64,000 bases of DNA from contig NC_091880.1 of the NCBI RefSeq assembly GCF_019399895.1, positions 2,976,001 to 3,040,000 on the forward strand, in the 5' to 3' direction. The notes under the pieces are model-generated. The model worked only from the letters and a program-made list of their open reading frames with translations. It was not told the origin of the DNA and ran no database searches. The DNA comes from Cardiocondyla obscurior. Lineage: Eukaryota; Arthropoda; Insecta; Hymenoptera; Formicidae. The translations under genes and the position numbers were made by a program. Below, piece by piece: positions 1 to 13,300 of the stretch (position 1 is its first letter; every line of letters begins with the position of its first letter).

Positions 1-635
1 CTTAAGTCTTTTATTTTGTTATAATTTAAAATGTGAAAATAAACTATACATTTTAATTCGACAATTATTAAATAACTAATTATTCTAAACTAATTATTCT
101 AAAACTAATATTATAATTAATTATTCTAAAAATTCTTTCGTTTTCGATTAGGCACAATTTAATTAAATTATCGAAGCAAAAGAAAAGTTCTATATATCTT
201 ATTACAAGCAACCTATTTTATCGTTTAGAAATATATTGTTATTGAAAGGCTTTTTCAGTTTAACGTATGTACGTAGCAGAAATTTTGTTATATGAATAGC
301 TGTAGTATAATATGCTTCTTAAATAATTTTTTTTTTTACATTGCGGTTCTTATAAATTCTCAATTATTTTTGGTTATATTATATTCGTCTTTAAATATTT
401 TTTAATGTATTTAACGTTTTCGCCGTGCAATTCTATTTTCTGCATTTAATTTACGCGTATATATGCATTTAGTACTGTATCATATCTCTTAAAAAATAAA
501 AATAATTACTCGGGAGGATGAAGCAATCGACGAGGGTGCGTAAACAGTTACTTAATCACCACGGCGACGTTGTTTGCGTTGTTTTCACAATTCGGCAACC
601 GTATATTCGTCGACGAGGTTAATGAATAAGGCGAC
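1..635. other. Upstream intergenic region, AT-rich, with probable CFAP52 promoter
   Basis: No coding region is visible. The first 500 bases are strongly AT-rich. From about 510 the composition becomes more GC-rich (acggcgacg and cgtcgacgagg) immediately before the CFAP52 start codon, which fits a proximal promoter and 5' UTR. A GGCAAC half-site lies near 594. Cilium genes often carry RFX X-boxes, but I could not find a properly spaced second half, so no site is claimed. Confidence 0.5.
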
Positions 636-3600
636 ATGGAACCTCAAGATCTCGAAACAATCGGAATAATCACGTTTGACGGTACGGCCGGCTTTCGTTT
701 CCTCTAATTGTAAGTTGCACACAGTTCGACATGTCTCTTGATTTCTTTAAGGTATAACGAAGAACTCTCTGCGACTGCATCCAGATGATGAGCACTTTCT
801 CTATCCAATGGGCCATAAGGTTGCTATAAGAAATATTAAAACTAGCGAGCAACGATTCCTTACTGGACATACAAACAATGTTTCAGCATTATGCGTTTCC
901 CCGTGTGGCGAGTACGTCGCTTCTGGGCAGAATAATCATCTTGGTTTCAAGGTATACGTGTATTACAATTTTTTATACTTTGTTTTAATTATATTACAGA
1001 TTTTACTAATGGTTTGTCTATGCTACAGGCCATGGTCATTGTTTGGAATTATAAAGAAGGCACGATAAAAGGTAGCTACGAGACACATAAAGTATGTGTT
1101 GAAGACCTGTGCTTCACTTGCAACAGTGACTTTCTCGTAAGTCTTGGCGGCAGAGACGACGGCAATGTGATCGTCTGGGACGTTCAGAAGAATTGCCTCA
1201 TATGTGGTATTTTTTTTCTTTTTTCGTAATATTTCGCATAGACTTGCAAATAATTAATTGCGAAATGAATGTCTGCAGGATCGTTTGCCAGCAACGATAC
1301 GAGCGGTAACGCATATAACATTGCAAGGACACATATTCACAGAGAGTGCTTCGTTACCGCTGGTGACAGAACGTTGAAAATTTGGCGGATTGAGGTGGAA
1401 AAACGTCGGATACAGAGTTTCGACGTGGAAGTAGGAAAATTGAAGCGCCTGATCAATTGCATCGCCGTGGACGAGAAGGATGAGATAGTCTACTGCGGCA
1501 CTTCTTCCGGTGATATTATTAAAGCAAGGTCTTACAAACATTAATAAAAATATTTTTGCAGCTTGCTGTTTAATTAATATATTTATCGAACTGCAATCGT
1601 TACATTTTATTTTAATTATATCGTTTGCCACGCTTCATTTTTTGTCAATCTTTTTTTTCTTTTCTAGATTGAACTTGCGTGACGATGTGCAATGTGGAGA
1701 ACCGTCACGCTTGCCAGTATTAATCGGTTGCTATTCGAAAATAACGCGCAACTCGAGAAAAATGAAGATGGGCGAGGGTGATTTGTATGCGGGTGGAGTT
1801 AAGAGCTTGCTACTTTTGAAGGACGGAAAATTGGTAATCGGTACTGGCGACGGTACTATCGAGCTGATTCAGATAATAAATTTGAAAGAGAATCGAATGT
1901 CTAAATTATCAAAGTTTCCTAATACGCCGCAGATATTCACCGTGAGTCACATTCAAGTTTGCTTCGTAGCAAGTACATTGATAAAAGCCGGAACTATAAA
2001 AGTAACGTGCGAATTTACGATGACTGGAATTGTAATTATTATTTCTTTATCAGCACCAAACAGAAAACTTGTGTAGCGCCGTGACGTCCATGGTTCTGTA
2101 TCAAAACGACTTTGTACTGGCCGGGACATCTTGGTGTGAGATCTATCAAATTCAGTTATCAAATTTTGCAAATATGCGCCTACTCGTCACCTGCCATACC
2201 AGTTGCATATACACCATCGCGTTTCCACGGTAAAGATATCGAATTTTTTTAACTATATAGCCGTTTAAGTCAATTAACACTGTTTTAATGTCGCAGCAAT
2301 CATTCGGAGATATTCGCAACAGGCAGCAAAAACGATGTTAGAGTTTGGCAATTGGAAAATCAGAAGGAAAAGGTTCGTATCACCGTGGCAAATTTTATTT
2401 GCTCCAGTCTGCAATTCGCACGCGACGATCAAATGTTGCTTTCTGGTATGTTTAGCTAATCATACATTTATATATTAATATGTCACAAGATTAAAATTAA
2501 ATGTGTTTGTCGTACATATGTTTCAGCTTGGAACGACGGTGTAATAAGAGCGTTTGCGCCCCACAATGGGGAGTTTTATTTCTCCATTTATAACGCTCAT
2601 ACGAAAGCCGTGTCCACTATCGCTACTACAAGCGATAGTAGTACATTGATTAGTGGTGGTTGCGATGGCCAAGTAATTTATTTTTTGTCCTACAAAATAA
2701 TATTTATTAATTAGAATTACTGTAATTAAATTAGTTTACTGTATTCCTATAGATAAATTAACATTTAGATTAATTGTGCATTACGCTTTAATAAATATTA
2801 TAAAATTTCAATCTCTAGGTACGTATATGGGACATAAAAACTGACGTACAGCGATTAATTAGTATATTGAAAGAACATCGTGGCCCGATAACATTCCTGC
2901 ACATTTCGAGTAACAACGAGGATTTAATCAGTTCGAGTACGGATGGCACTTGTGTTATCTGGGATATAATGTGAGTTTCGTCTGTAAAATAATTAAATTA
3001 ATATACGATTAAATTAATTTATCGGAAAAAAATTATTTTGTAACCAGACAGTGCACCAGGAAACACGTCCTTATAGGAAACACAATGTTTATGATGGCGC
3101 AATTCTCACCAGACGGTATTCAAATCTTGACATGTGGCACAGATCGAAAAATCACTTACTGGGAAACTCTGGATGGTTCTCTGGTGCGTGAGATTGAAGG
3201 TTCCAATGCCGGAACGATGAATTGCTTAGACGTCAGTCCGAATGGACGATACTTTATTACCGGATCTAATGATTGTACCGTCAAAATCTGGGAGTACGAC
3301 AGCGCGGATCTCACCCACGTTGGTACATCTCACGCTGCAATAATCACCGCGTGTAAGTTCAGTACGGACTGCAAGCATGTAGTGACGGCTAGCGCTGACG
3401 GAACAATTATGATTTGGAAATTTCCACTCGAGTTTTTAAATGAATCTAGAAGAATAAATCAGTCAGGAAGAACAATTAGCTCTATACATAGCTTATCTAA
3501 CTCAGATGTGGATAAATTATCTTCACAAAAAAGTGAGAGCAATGCGAGTGTTGCAGCGGATCAAACAGAACGATCCTCCAAAACATCTATTTCATCATGT

Positions 3601-3994
3601 GCAAGTAAGTATATTATATTTTTCAATATACAGTGTTCCGTAGTAAACGGACTGTATAGTAAAGTATTTATTAGAGCAGCATAAATTTTATATAATATTG
3701 CATATTACATCGCCTTATTTATTAATCCGACACTTCTCAGGTGATATAAAGTCGCTATCAATTGCTTCTGATCGGAGCAAAGATTCTAAAAAAGAAATCC
3801 GCGTAGAAAAAACGCCCATTTGTAAATGTGTATTGCCAAGTTCAGCAAACTCCAAATCAAAAAGTACATTGAACCATTGTCGTTGTAAGGACGCTAAGAA
3901 GAACAAATCGTCGAGCAAAGCAAAGACGGTGAAAAATCTGAAAGAATCTTCAGATTCGTGCAGCAATAAATCTGTTACAGTAAAAACATCATGA
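636..3994 (+). CDS. CFAP52: Cilia- and flagella-associated protein 52 (WDR16), WD40 protein
   Basis: A WD40 beta-propeller protein; in the known family it is a microtubule inner protein of motile axonemes. Exons are 636-681, 752-951, 1029-1206, 1279-1528, 1668-1941, 2054-2229, 2297-2445, 2527-2672, 2819-2970, 3048-3604 and 3741-3994, giving 793 codons in frame. It matches vertebrate WDR16 along its whole length: HPDDEHFLYPMG near the N terminus, VSLGGRDDGNVIVWD, SAWNDGVIRAFAP, STDGTCVIWDI, CGTDRKITYWE and SADGTIMIWKFP. The start is the first ATG in frame, and exon 1 joins GII TFDG to ITKNSLRLHP. The propellers end near residue 653. After that comes a Ser/Lys-rich tail of about 140 residues with no counterpart in the roughly 620-residue vertebrate protein. 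An AATAAA lies near 4050. Expression would be expected in ciliated cells (sensory neurons, sperm). Confidence 0.95.
3628..3657. repeat. Short imperfect palindrome in CFAP52 intron 10
   Basis: The arms read atacagtgttccg and cggactgtata around a TAGTAAA centre. The arrangement resembles the palindrome at 17032-17067 in an unrelated intron. The arms are imperfect here (gttccg against cgga). It may be a minimal hairpin or MITE-like relic. Confidence 0.6.
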
Positions 3995-4281
3995 ATAATC
4001 AGACTAATTAATTTCAAAAATCCAATATTACTATATTAAATGGTGTACAATAAAATATGACAGCATTTTTGTAATTTTCTATGAACATACAGTTTCAGCA
4101 AATATTCTAGAGAACAGCCGTAAAATAAAAAATAATTATAAGTATAATTATAAAAAAAAACTATTAATCATAAATAGAAAGCTAAAATTATCACAATATA
4201 TTTGGTAACTTATATATTATGTTTCATTATATTATTTTTATTGGAACAAAATTAACCTTGACAAACTGCTTTCAATAAATT

Positions 4282-4870
4282 TCAACCCCAGGCTTGACTT
4301 TTACAGTAATGTATAACCAACTTTCCATCAGCACCATAGCAATCGTACAAGTTCTTGACTGTCTGATCAGGAGCAGGTGCGAACGTCTGATTCACGTATA
4401 GAAACTAGAAACCAAAAATTAATTTTACGATATTAATAGAAGAGATCAAAATAAAATATTTTAACGCACCAGTCTTTCGTTAGGATCCAGTTTGAGGTAT
4501 TTTTTTATAAATTCGGAAATCCGTCCGATAGGATTATCTTGACTAACAGACCATTTTTTCTGCTTCATAATTGGAGCATTAGCAGTGGCTTTCAGCAATA
4601 TATCGACTGTAAATGTTAAAAATAAAATTCACTTAAATATTCCTTTTTACATGCATTTGTACTATTTTGTGCAAATAAAAATAAGAGAATACTTTTAGAT
4701 TTGTCCTTCTGAACTTGTCCTTCTGATGCTGTCTGAAGCTCATTTTTTGGCGTGTTTCCTTCAGGAATTGTTTCTAGACTAGTTGGTACATCCTCTGTTG
4801 TTGAATTATCTGGTGTCTCCTCAGCCTTTACATCAGTCATTGTGCTACTTGTCTCTTCTTTAGTCGCCAT
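4282..4870 (-). CDS. ATG12: Ubiquitin-like autophagy protein ATG12
   Basis: Ubiquitin-like modifier that is conjugated through its C-terminal glycine to ATG5; the conjugate promotes LC3/Atg8 lipidation on phagophores. Exons read in gene order are 4693-4870, 4470-4606 and 4282-4404 (438 nt, 145 residues against about 140 in human). Residues 1 to about 58 form an acidic, Ser/Thr/Glu-rich disordered head. The ubiquitin fold follows: KIDILLKA, then PIMKQKKWSV, KYLKLDPNERLFLYVNQ, FAPAPDQTVKNLYDCYG, ending in HYCKSQAWG with the obligatory terminal glycine. Start is MATKEETSS. The gene is convergent with CFAP52 (287 bp apart) and head-to-head with the CCDC28 gene. Confidence 0.97.
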
Positions 4871-5624
4871 AACACAATGACACTTTTTTTTTTGTACTAA
4901 ATTAAAATAAAAAAAAATTACAATTGCAGGTTATTATAATTTTTAATGTGTAGTACTTGAAATAGCGATGCTTACTATAAAATTAAACAAAAGATTTTAA
5001 AAGATATATAAAAACTGAACGATTTATACAAATAATTATTTTCATATTATTAAAAAAGAAATGTTTTTACTAATTAAAGATCCGTTCGCAAGCTAGAACA
5101 CTAAATTATATTTTAAAATAGAAATAGCAAATGCTTATATGTAGATATTCAGAAAACTTACGATGTTATTTCACGCGGGATAAAACAAAAATGTTGAGAG
5201 TCAACCAGAAAAACTTTTTATATCTCGCATTCTTCGCAGTGCACAATAAACGCGATCAGCTGTTTGCTCGAGCCTGACGCACTGAATTAACTGACCATTT
5301 AATCGGCTCCTGTAAACGCGGAGACACATGAATTTTCAAACCGCATCCAAACTTGAATATTTTTCCTTTCTGAACACGTATCTCGTCTAGATATTCGTGC
5401 TGGGTGATTCAGAAGCGGCAATTATCATCAGTGACAAGAGATAACTAGACGTAACAATCGAATGAGGTTATCTCGTGCGAGGAGCAAAAGGTAAACATAA
5501 AAAAAAAATATGCAACTAAATGAATAATTTAAATACGCAATAAGAAAATGTAATTATATCTGAATAGGCGATCACTCGGTAATATTTTCAGCCTTTAGAC
5601 ACTTCTTGCTCCGTTTTTTTCGCG
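4871..5624. promoter_or_regulatory. Divergent promoter region between ATG12 and CCDC28
   Basis: This 754 bp gap separates two head-to-head genes, so both promoters and 5' UTRs must lie here. It is AT-rich near ATG12 and more GC-balanced around 5200-5470. An E-box-like CAGCTG occurs near 5259. No coding sequence is seen, and no core-promoter element is convincing enough to call. Confidence 0.5.
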
Positions 5625-6713
5625 ATGGTGGAAGCAGGTGGATGTGGCGAATTGCAGCAGTTGGTTCAGGAGGAAGAAAGCGAGGAGCCTCTTAGCCATG
5701 GAGGAGAAGCTACACCTCCGTCGACGCCAGCGAGATCTCAGCGTTTAAACAAAACCGAAGTGCATAACTCCAATGTATCGGTACGACGTAGCATAGTATA
5801 CAATTTTATCCTTATTTTATCATATAATATTAACGATAATGATCTGACAACGTAATTATGTTTTTGAGTAATATTTTTGCAGCAACAAATACTATGGGAA
5901 AATAACATCCAGACATCGCCGATTATTAGTAAAGGTAGCTCTGGTCAAGGGACAAGTCAAGGCTCCATGGTTTCCAGTCGAGCCGCTAATGCATCGAGTT
6001 ACACGGGCAATCAGTCTCGATTGATGTATCTTAATGAAAAAGAGAAGCAGAGACCTAATCGGCCAGATCCTCCAAAGATTGTAAGGCAGCACAAAGGTAA
6101 CTGAAGTTCCCGCGATCTGACAGTCATCTTAAACACAATTATCTTTTTATCCTTTCAGTTTCTTTGATTTTTTTTTTTTTATTTTATTTGCTTTTTATAT
6201 ATTCATAATATATTTATAATTGATTATTTCGTAAAGGTGCTGAAACTTTATGATTTTATTTTATGTAACCATAAGCTTTATTTATATTAAGTTCTTTAAG
6301 TTTTGCATATTTTGATTTTGGCGTTATTACACAAAAAGCCATGGTGCCATGCAAACACCATTGCTTTCTGTCAGAGGTTCCTGATGTCCGTCATATGGAG
6401 CAAGCTTTGCTGCAATTATTGGAAGACTTTCACAGCGGCAACTTGCGAGCATTTGGTGGGTATATCCTTACACGAACAGTGAAATTTTTATTGAGATCGA
6501 CAACTGTTTGTAGGAAAAGACTGTAGTATGGAGCAAATGACGGAGATACGAGAGCAGCAAGAACGTTTAGCCAGACTGCATTTTGAATTAGGCCAACGGC
6601 AAGAAGTAGGTGGTGAACAGTCAGGTCTTCGACAATCGAGCGCGAATATGCGACATTTACTTCACCGTCTTCAACAGCTGAGCGTTTGCATAGAAAAACT
6701 GCATAGTAAATGA
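5625..6713 (+). CDS. CCDC28: Coiled-coil domain-containing protein 28 (CCDC28A/B family)
   Basis: Small coiled-coil protein of the CCDC28 family. Vertebrate CCDC28B is known as a Bardet-Biedl modifier that influences cilium length and mTORC2; whether the insect protein shares this role is inference. Exons are 5625-5780, 5883-6096, 6339-6455 and 6514-6713 (687 nt, 228 residues). Residues 1 to about 120 are low-complexity (Gly, Glu, Ser, Pro). The conserved core follows: PCKHHCFLSEVPDVRHMEQ, LLEDFHSGNLRAFGKDCS, MEQMTEIREQQERLARLHFE, then a final helix HLLHRLQQLSVCIEKLH. The core matches the vertebrate signature (CKHHSFL...DVRQMERGLL...DDFHSGKLQAFGK). The acceptor at 6338 was chosen over one at about 6374 because it retains the conserved PCKHH segment. 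A run of about 19 A's at 6837-6855 lies in the 3' flank. Confidence 0.92.
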
Positions 6714-7346
6714 TTATTATATAGTAAATTCTTGTAATGATATTCGGGGGAGGTATACGATTATACTGTTGTATAAAACTTTTATAAAAATAGATGTAAC
6801 GCGAGTACAGGATTGTACGAAATATTATGTTAACTAAAAAAAAAAAAAAAAAAATGTAAATAGTATAAAGTTCTTGTTAAGAATATATATTAAAAATTTG
6901 AATCATTTTTTCACATATTTCTACAGTTTTTCTATTAATTACTTTTCATATATATTATTGGATGTTCATAGTGAATAAATTAAATATTTATAACAAGTTG
7001 TTTTTGTATACATATATAAGTTATACATTGCATACATGTAAAATATTAATAGAAAGAAGAAAATCTATCAGTTGACTAATTAAGAGTAACAATCTAGTAA
7101 CAATTATTTTTACAAGTGCCTTACCGCATGATCTTAGAAAAATTTGTCTACTCACATTTCATCTAGTAAAACAATCACAATAATTACAATAAAACAGTTC
7201 TACATAACATAATGATATAGCCTGTAAATAAATTGGCTTTTAAAAATTTATAGTATCACAAAAACAAAACAACTCCAAAAAAATTTTATTTTAAAGTAAA
7301 AAATTTTTTGATCTATCGGAATGAATTCATCAGAAAGTTATCTACG
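6714..7346. other. Convergent 3' region between CCDC28 and MROH1
   Basis: AT-rich sequence (633 bp) holding the 3' UTRs of two convergent genes. It contains the A-run at 6837-6855 and several AATAAA-like words on both strands. No coding sequence is seen. Confidence 0.6.
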
Positions 7347-10300
7347 CTAAAGTGTAAAACAAAATGAAAGAGCCTGCGAAGCACGCATTCTTACGATACT
7401 TTCTCTATCTCGTAGGAGTTGTAACAGTCTTTGTACATCTTCAGGTCTTGGAGAATCGAATAATCCTAAAAGCAACGCAGACGTAGCTCTAATATGATAA
7501 TTCTCTGATCTGGAATATCCACGGACAACAGCGTTTCTAACAAAAAAATAAAGTTTAAGATAGGTACTTATTTTTAAATGTTTAATTAAATTAAAATATG
7601 TTTAACAGACCGGAATATTATATACTGAATGTATACCTCAGTTCTTCTGCTCTCTGTGGAAATTCTTCTTTCAAACAATTTATCCAGCTTTTTGAAAAGT
7701 TCTCGAAGTTAAACATTACTTGTGGTCCCAAATTAACGCGTATCACATACGATAATTTCTCGTTTTGCACAATACTTGTAATTTTATATAAAGTTCCCTG
7801 TGCAGTCTGTTGCATAAACAGCAAAATTAAACATCCAAACATGTAAAACAGTTAAGTAATAATCTATAATGATACGATATATACATACCTTAACTACTGT
7901 TATATTTGAATCTTCCAGTCTTATTATTAGAGACGGCAAACAGCCCAAAAGATGATCGATTAAATCATCATTTGGCAATGTGATTGATCTCTGCCAATTA
8001 GTGGCGATTGCGCCCAGAGCACTTATGGCAGCGATCTTCATCTCCCAGTTTTCTTTCTCAATAAACGGTTTCAAAGCCAGCACTACCCGCGGGCTGATAG
8101 GCCTCTGATATTGAACCGACAACAGCACTGAGAGGCCGCGTAACGATTCGAGTACCACTTCAGCACCACCTTCTCCACCAGCGGTCTCCTCCAATCCATC
8201 AAGTAAGGCATCCATGCAATTATCAAAATATTCATCGACCTAAAAAATATCGTCGGTCAATATACGGAATTGTAGCTATAAAAATTATTACTTATTATTA
8301 CTTTACCTGTCTCGGATCTAAGTAAGCTATTCTAGCAAGTCCGATGGTAGCAAGTTTTCGCACCAAAGACGATGAATCGGCCTTAGCATCGTGCAGAGTA
8401 TTAATTATAGCATCAAGCCATATAGCCCCACAATCTATTTTGCCAATCAGTTCCGAATAAAAAGTAGCAGCGACTGCTCGTTGTATGGCTATTGTGCTAG
8501 TCATTAGTTTCCCCAAGGATTGCGTCATGCTCGACAAAACTTCGTTTCTTGTTGATATACATTTCATCAATATGCGTACGATCGATATCAAGTTTTTCTC
8601 GGTTTGTGGTTCGGATGCCTAAATTTAAATATTATTTGGCTCAAAATAATCGTAAAATTGTAAAACGCTTTAATACGTACAGTTTCGATCGGTAGGCTGG
8701 ATAAAATGTCTGGTTGAATGACTTCCAATATATTGAATAATATTAAATATACTTCTGTGTACGGATTTATCTTCTGCGCTGCTCGGTTCGGTACATATCC
8801 GTATTTCGTATTTATTAACGATGCGGGAGTATCAGCGTGCAGCCAGCCCGAAAGATATTTGAGGAGAATCGATAATAAATTTGCTAATTGCTTGTTAGTA
8901 AGCAAACTTTCCACATGTGGCGATTCGATAAGATGTTTTAACCCTGTTATAGCCGCCAAAGACGGAAGAAATGCGATATTATTCTGTTCGGAATGCGCGG
9001 ATGGACTAGCAATCTTGGAAAATAGATTGTTAGATTCGAGTTTTATTAGCAACATTTCCAAAGCCTGAAAGAAAAATGTTATGTTAATGTATATATTTGT
9101 CTATAAACCTCAATGCATATAAATAATATGTATCATATGCAAAAAATGAACTTACTCGGGGTCCAAGTGAATCATTATTACCAATTTCTTTCCAGCATAA
9201 TGCGGTGCCTGGATCTAATGGTAACGGTTGAGACAAAAGATGTTCGACTACTTCTTCTGGATGATGTTTCATTAGTGATACTATAGCCACTGTTGCAATG
9301 TACCTACAGCTCACGTTTTCCATCTGTCTTATTTGTGCAATAATACTGTCTGTAACATAAATAGTGGAAATTTTGTCAGTAAATTACGTAACAATTTATA
9401 AAAAAAAAAAAAACGATTATTTATAGAATAATTTGCATTTTACACACCAACTAAGTAAACATCGGTTCTGGATATTTCCGATCCATTAATTTCAAAATGT
9501 TCTGAGAGAGCTATTCCTGCTACCAAGCTTGCTTCTCCATAAAATAGCAAACCTTCTATTAATCCTTCCGCGAAAGTAACTATCTCACCGTTAGGAATTT
9601 TCTGCGATACAGCCTTAGACAATCTCTGTAATTAAATTTTATCTTACAATTTTTAAAATATTTTATTAAAATTAATATTGTAATAAAATAAATTATAATT
9701 TTTTGTAACATGCAATTATACTATCAAACTAACTTGTACGGCTCCGTAAGATACTGACGAGTCTTCGATCATAAGTTCTTTTTTTATGAGTTGTATGTCT
9801 TCACTCAAAGTATTATCGGATAGTACACGTCGATGACGTTCTGCAACGTTCAGAGCAAAAATCATACAATCGATTGCTAGTGGTCGTAACGCGAATTCGG
9901 TGTCCGTGCACCAACATAAAGTTCTTCCTACTAGTTTTCCAGCATCTAATTTACCGCCTGGATATGTATACTCTAAAGACGTATAATAAGATCTGTTAAA
10001 AAAAAAGAAAAAACATATTTTATAAATTTATAGTGTACATTGAAAGGCAGATATGTATATAAATGTTTAGCATAATAATTACTGGAGCACCGTATGCAAC
10101 ACCAACAGAGTAGTTCTTCTTTCTATATTTGATTTAGACTGCATCCAAGGTAATAGTATATCAACCAGCTCAGCTAGCGCATCTGCTGAACTAGACACGA
10201 TTTCACTTGATATGGTCCCTAGTTCGTCCACGACTTGTTGCATTATTTCTGGATGTAATTGTAAAGCAATCTAAAAGATATATAAATTATCAAAAACTAT

Positions 10301-13300
10301 CGATAAGTAGAACATTAATTTTAATTTTATTACCTCCGAACTAGCACCAATTGTCTTATCCAATACTGCACTGAGAAAAATCTCTCTTTCCTCATTATTT
10401 AGTTCTGGCGATACAAGTCTATAAAAATATTTAGAAAAATGTATTTATAAATTTGTATAACATAAAATAAATATATTGTCCAGTAAAACATACATTAAAG
10501 AATTTGCTGCTTTCAATACCGCCGGATAGAGCTGCAAAGGTCTATATCCTGTTGACGACTGTAAAATTCCCAGCAAAGTTGCCAAAGCAGTAGCTTTGAT
10601 ACGTAAATCTTTACATTCAGGGTATGTGACATGAATAGCGTTGGCTACCTACAAATTAACGACAAATATTCATAAGTAAAAAGTATTCTAGTATATAATG
10701 TATTTAATTAATAATTGATTTAATCGTTTGAGATTAAAATAAATTACCTGTTCCAAAACTGACAAGCCTGCTTCCTTCGTGGACAATTCCTTACAATCGT
10801 GCAACTGTTTAATAGTCCAAGGTAACACATGCCTTTCGAACACGGGAAAAAATTCTTGCGGATCTCCCTTCCGAGCAATTTCGGCATAAGAATGCAATAA
10901 GCCCGCTTTTGCAACCTCGGCGGTAGCCGCAGCTTTAGTGTCTTTCACGAAACCTAACAACCTCACAGGAGCTTTTCTAGAATCCTCCACGGTGCAAAAC
11001 TCCTCCATTAATTTCAATACGATACTTAGATGTTGTTTAGCGCAAATGCCGACCGCTCGTGCGAATTCTTTAGTAGTGCCATGAGACCGCGCAAGTTCGA
11101 CAAGTAAAGTAATGTGAGCGTTATTATTGCACGTAGATGCTAAAAGGGGTGCTACACTCGGCGTGTTTGCTTTTAAAGCGAGCTCATCAGCAAGCTTTGC
11201 GCCCCACGATTCTCCTTCCAATTTCACGCTTTCTTCTAACCACTCTACCACTTTTTCTTCCCATACTAACTCTCTAGAGATAAAAAGAAAAAATTAAAAA
11301 CAGCTTTTAACAATATAAAGTATAAAATTGATAAACAAATATTACGATTGCATGATATCTTTCACTTCTTTAGAGTTTTTTCGAGAGTTCTTTTCTTCAG
11401 CTTGCAAGAATTCTTGTAAAAATTCCAATTTTAGATCCCAATAAGATTTTACTTGATGTCCTATCAAAGGTGCCGCCGATTTTAAAAAAGCCACGACTGC
11501 AAGTCGATTAGCAGGATTGCTTAACAATTCCAGACATCTGCCTAAGACTTTTGTGCCAGGAAAATCTCTTTCATTTGTAGTAGAATTTTCATCCCGTATT
11601 ATTTTTCCCGCTAATGGAGATAATGAACGTAGTACGGATGTGACCTGTGAACAGAAAAAACAATAGTTCGATACAGGCATTAAACTTAACATGCGGTAAA
11701 TATTCAAGACAAAAAAATTATTACTTACGGATGCTACAGAAGCCGGGTCTAATAATGCACTTATCAAACACGGCCACAGCCAAGACTCGACACCATCAAC
11801 TGTCGTTGCAAGTAAATATAAGGCTTCGGAACAAGCCTCCATGTCATCGCTTTTTATTTCACAGTGTGACACCTATTCGAACAAGATTAATTTAATTCAA
11901 TAATTAAATTAATTATTTTTCTTTAATTTCACATTGTGCCTTGTTTATAATACCATATAGCGAACAAATTTAGCCCTTTGTGACGGCAAAAGAGGAAATG
12001 TCGGTCGTGCCGCGAGTGCCACTATAGCACCAACCATTTGGAGCGCACCATTTTCCCCGAGAGATTCCTGTAAACTAAGTGCGATTCTCTGCAGCGATCC
12101 ATCATCCTAGTAAAACAATATGCATATTAATTGTTGAAGTCATTAATAAAATTAAATATTTTTCGTACCTCCGGCGGAAGAGTGTTTATAAGATGTCGAA
12201 GAACTACTAAAGCACGAGCGCGTTGATTAGCGACTGGTGACTTCAATTGTTGCAAAATTCTGCAAAAAAGCAAACAATTAATAAACAACATTCACGCAAT
12301 TTTGTAATTTAATTAAATATAAAAATATCAGATACCTATCAAGACCTTCCTCTGGATATAAAACCACTATTGACCTCGAGCATTGCAGCACTTCGTAATG
12401 TGTAAGTACTGTGTCCCGAGCTGCCTCAAAGGGACAAATACTAACAAATTCAGACAGCGTTTGATGGATATGATCCATAAATGGACGTATTGCTTCCTTA
12501 TCAGTTTCAGTCTCAACAGAATTTAAAATCACAGCTAAAACCCTGTTAACACGATAATGTTAATTAAATTAAAAAAATTTAGTTCTTTTTCTATTTCGTA
12601 AAATATTAATATTTACTGTATAAAAACTTACTTTACAGCAGCTAAACGTAAATTTTGCTTTCTGCAAAAACTTAAACACATAGGTATCAATTTTACAATT
12701 CTCTCGGCATCTTGCTGTACAGGCAGCATAGGCACCATAGGCACGAGTGTCGTTAAAATAGCATCAGTTGATTTGTTATCCCGAGATGTTTTCAACCAAT
12801 TATGTGTTAGAAAGTCAAACACGGAACAAATTTCTTCTACAAATGTCTGTTTATTAATTCCTAAAGACGCGTCTTTCCCATTCATTATATAATCATTTAT
12901 AGCTTCGCAAAATTTAGAAATCACTAGAAATTAAAAAGTATAGTTATATAAAGCTTTGTAAATTTTATCACGAGTATTATAAGATATGTGTACTTACTGA
13001 AGCAAATTCCTTGTTTGAGGACTTCCTCTCTTACTTGATTCAACATTGGCAACATGATAGTTAATGTTATTTTAACAAAGGACAACATTCCATATGGATT
13101 GGCTGCTGCTAGCTTTCCTATTGTAAAAACTATTGCAGAATTAGGAATTACTCCAGGTTCCAATCTGTAAGAATATATTATAATTCATTATAAGAGATCA
13201 ACATTGAAATCTTTAATACCCTATCACATTTATTCTTAATGTTATGATGTACTAAAAATCAATATTAAATTAATTTACAATCACAAGAAACATTAATAAC

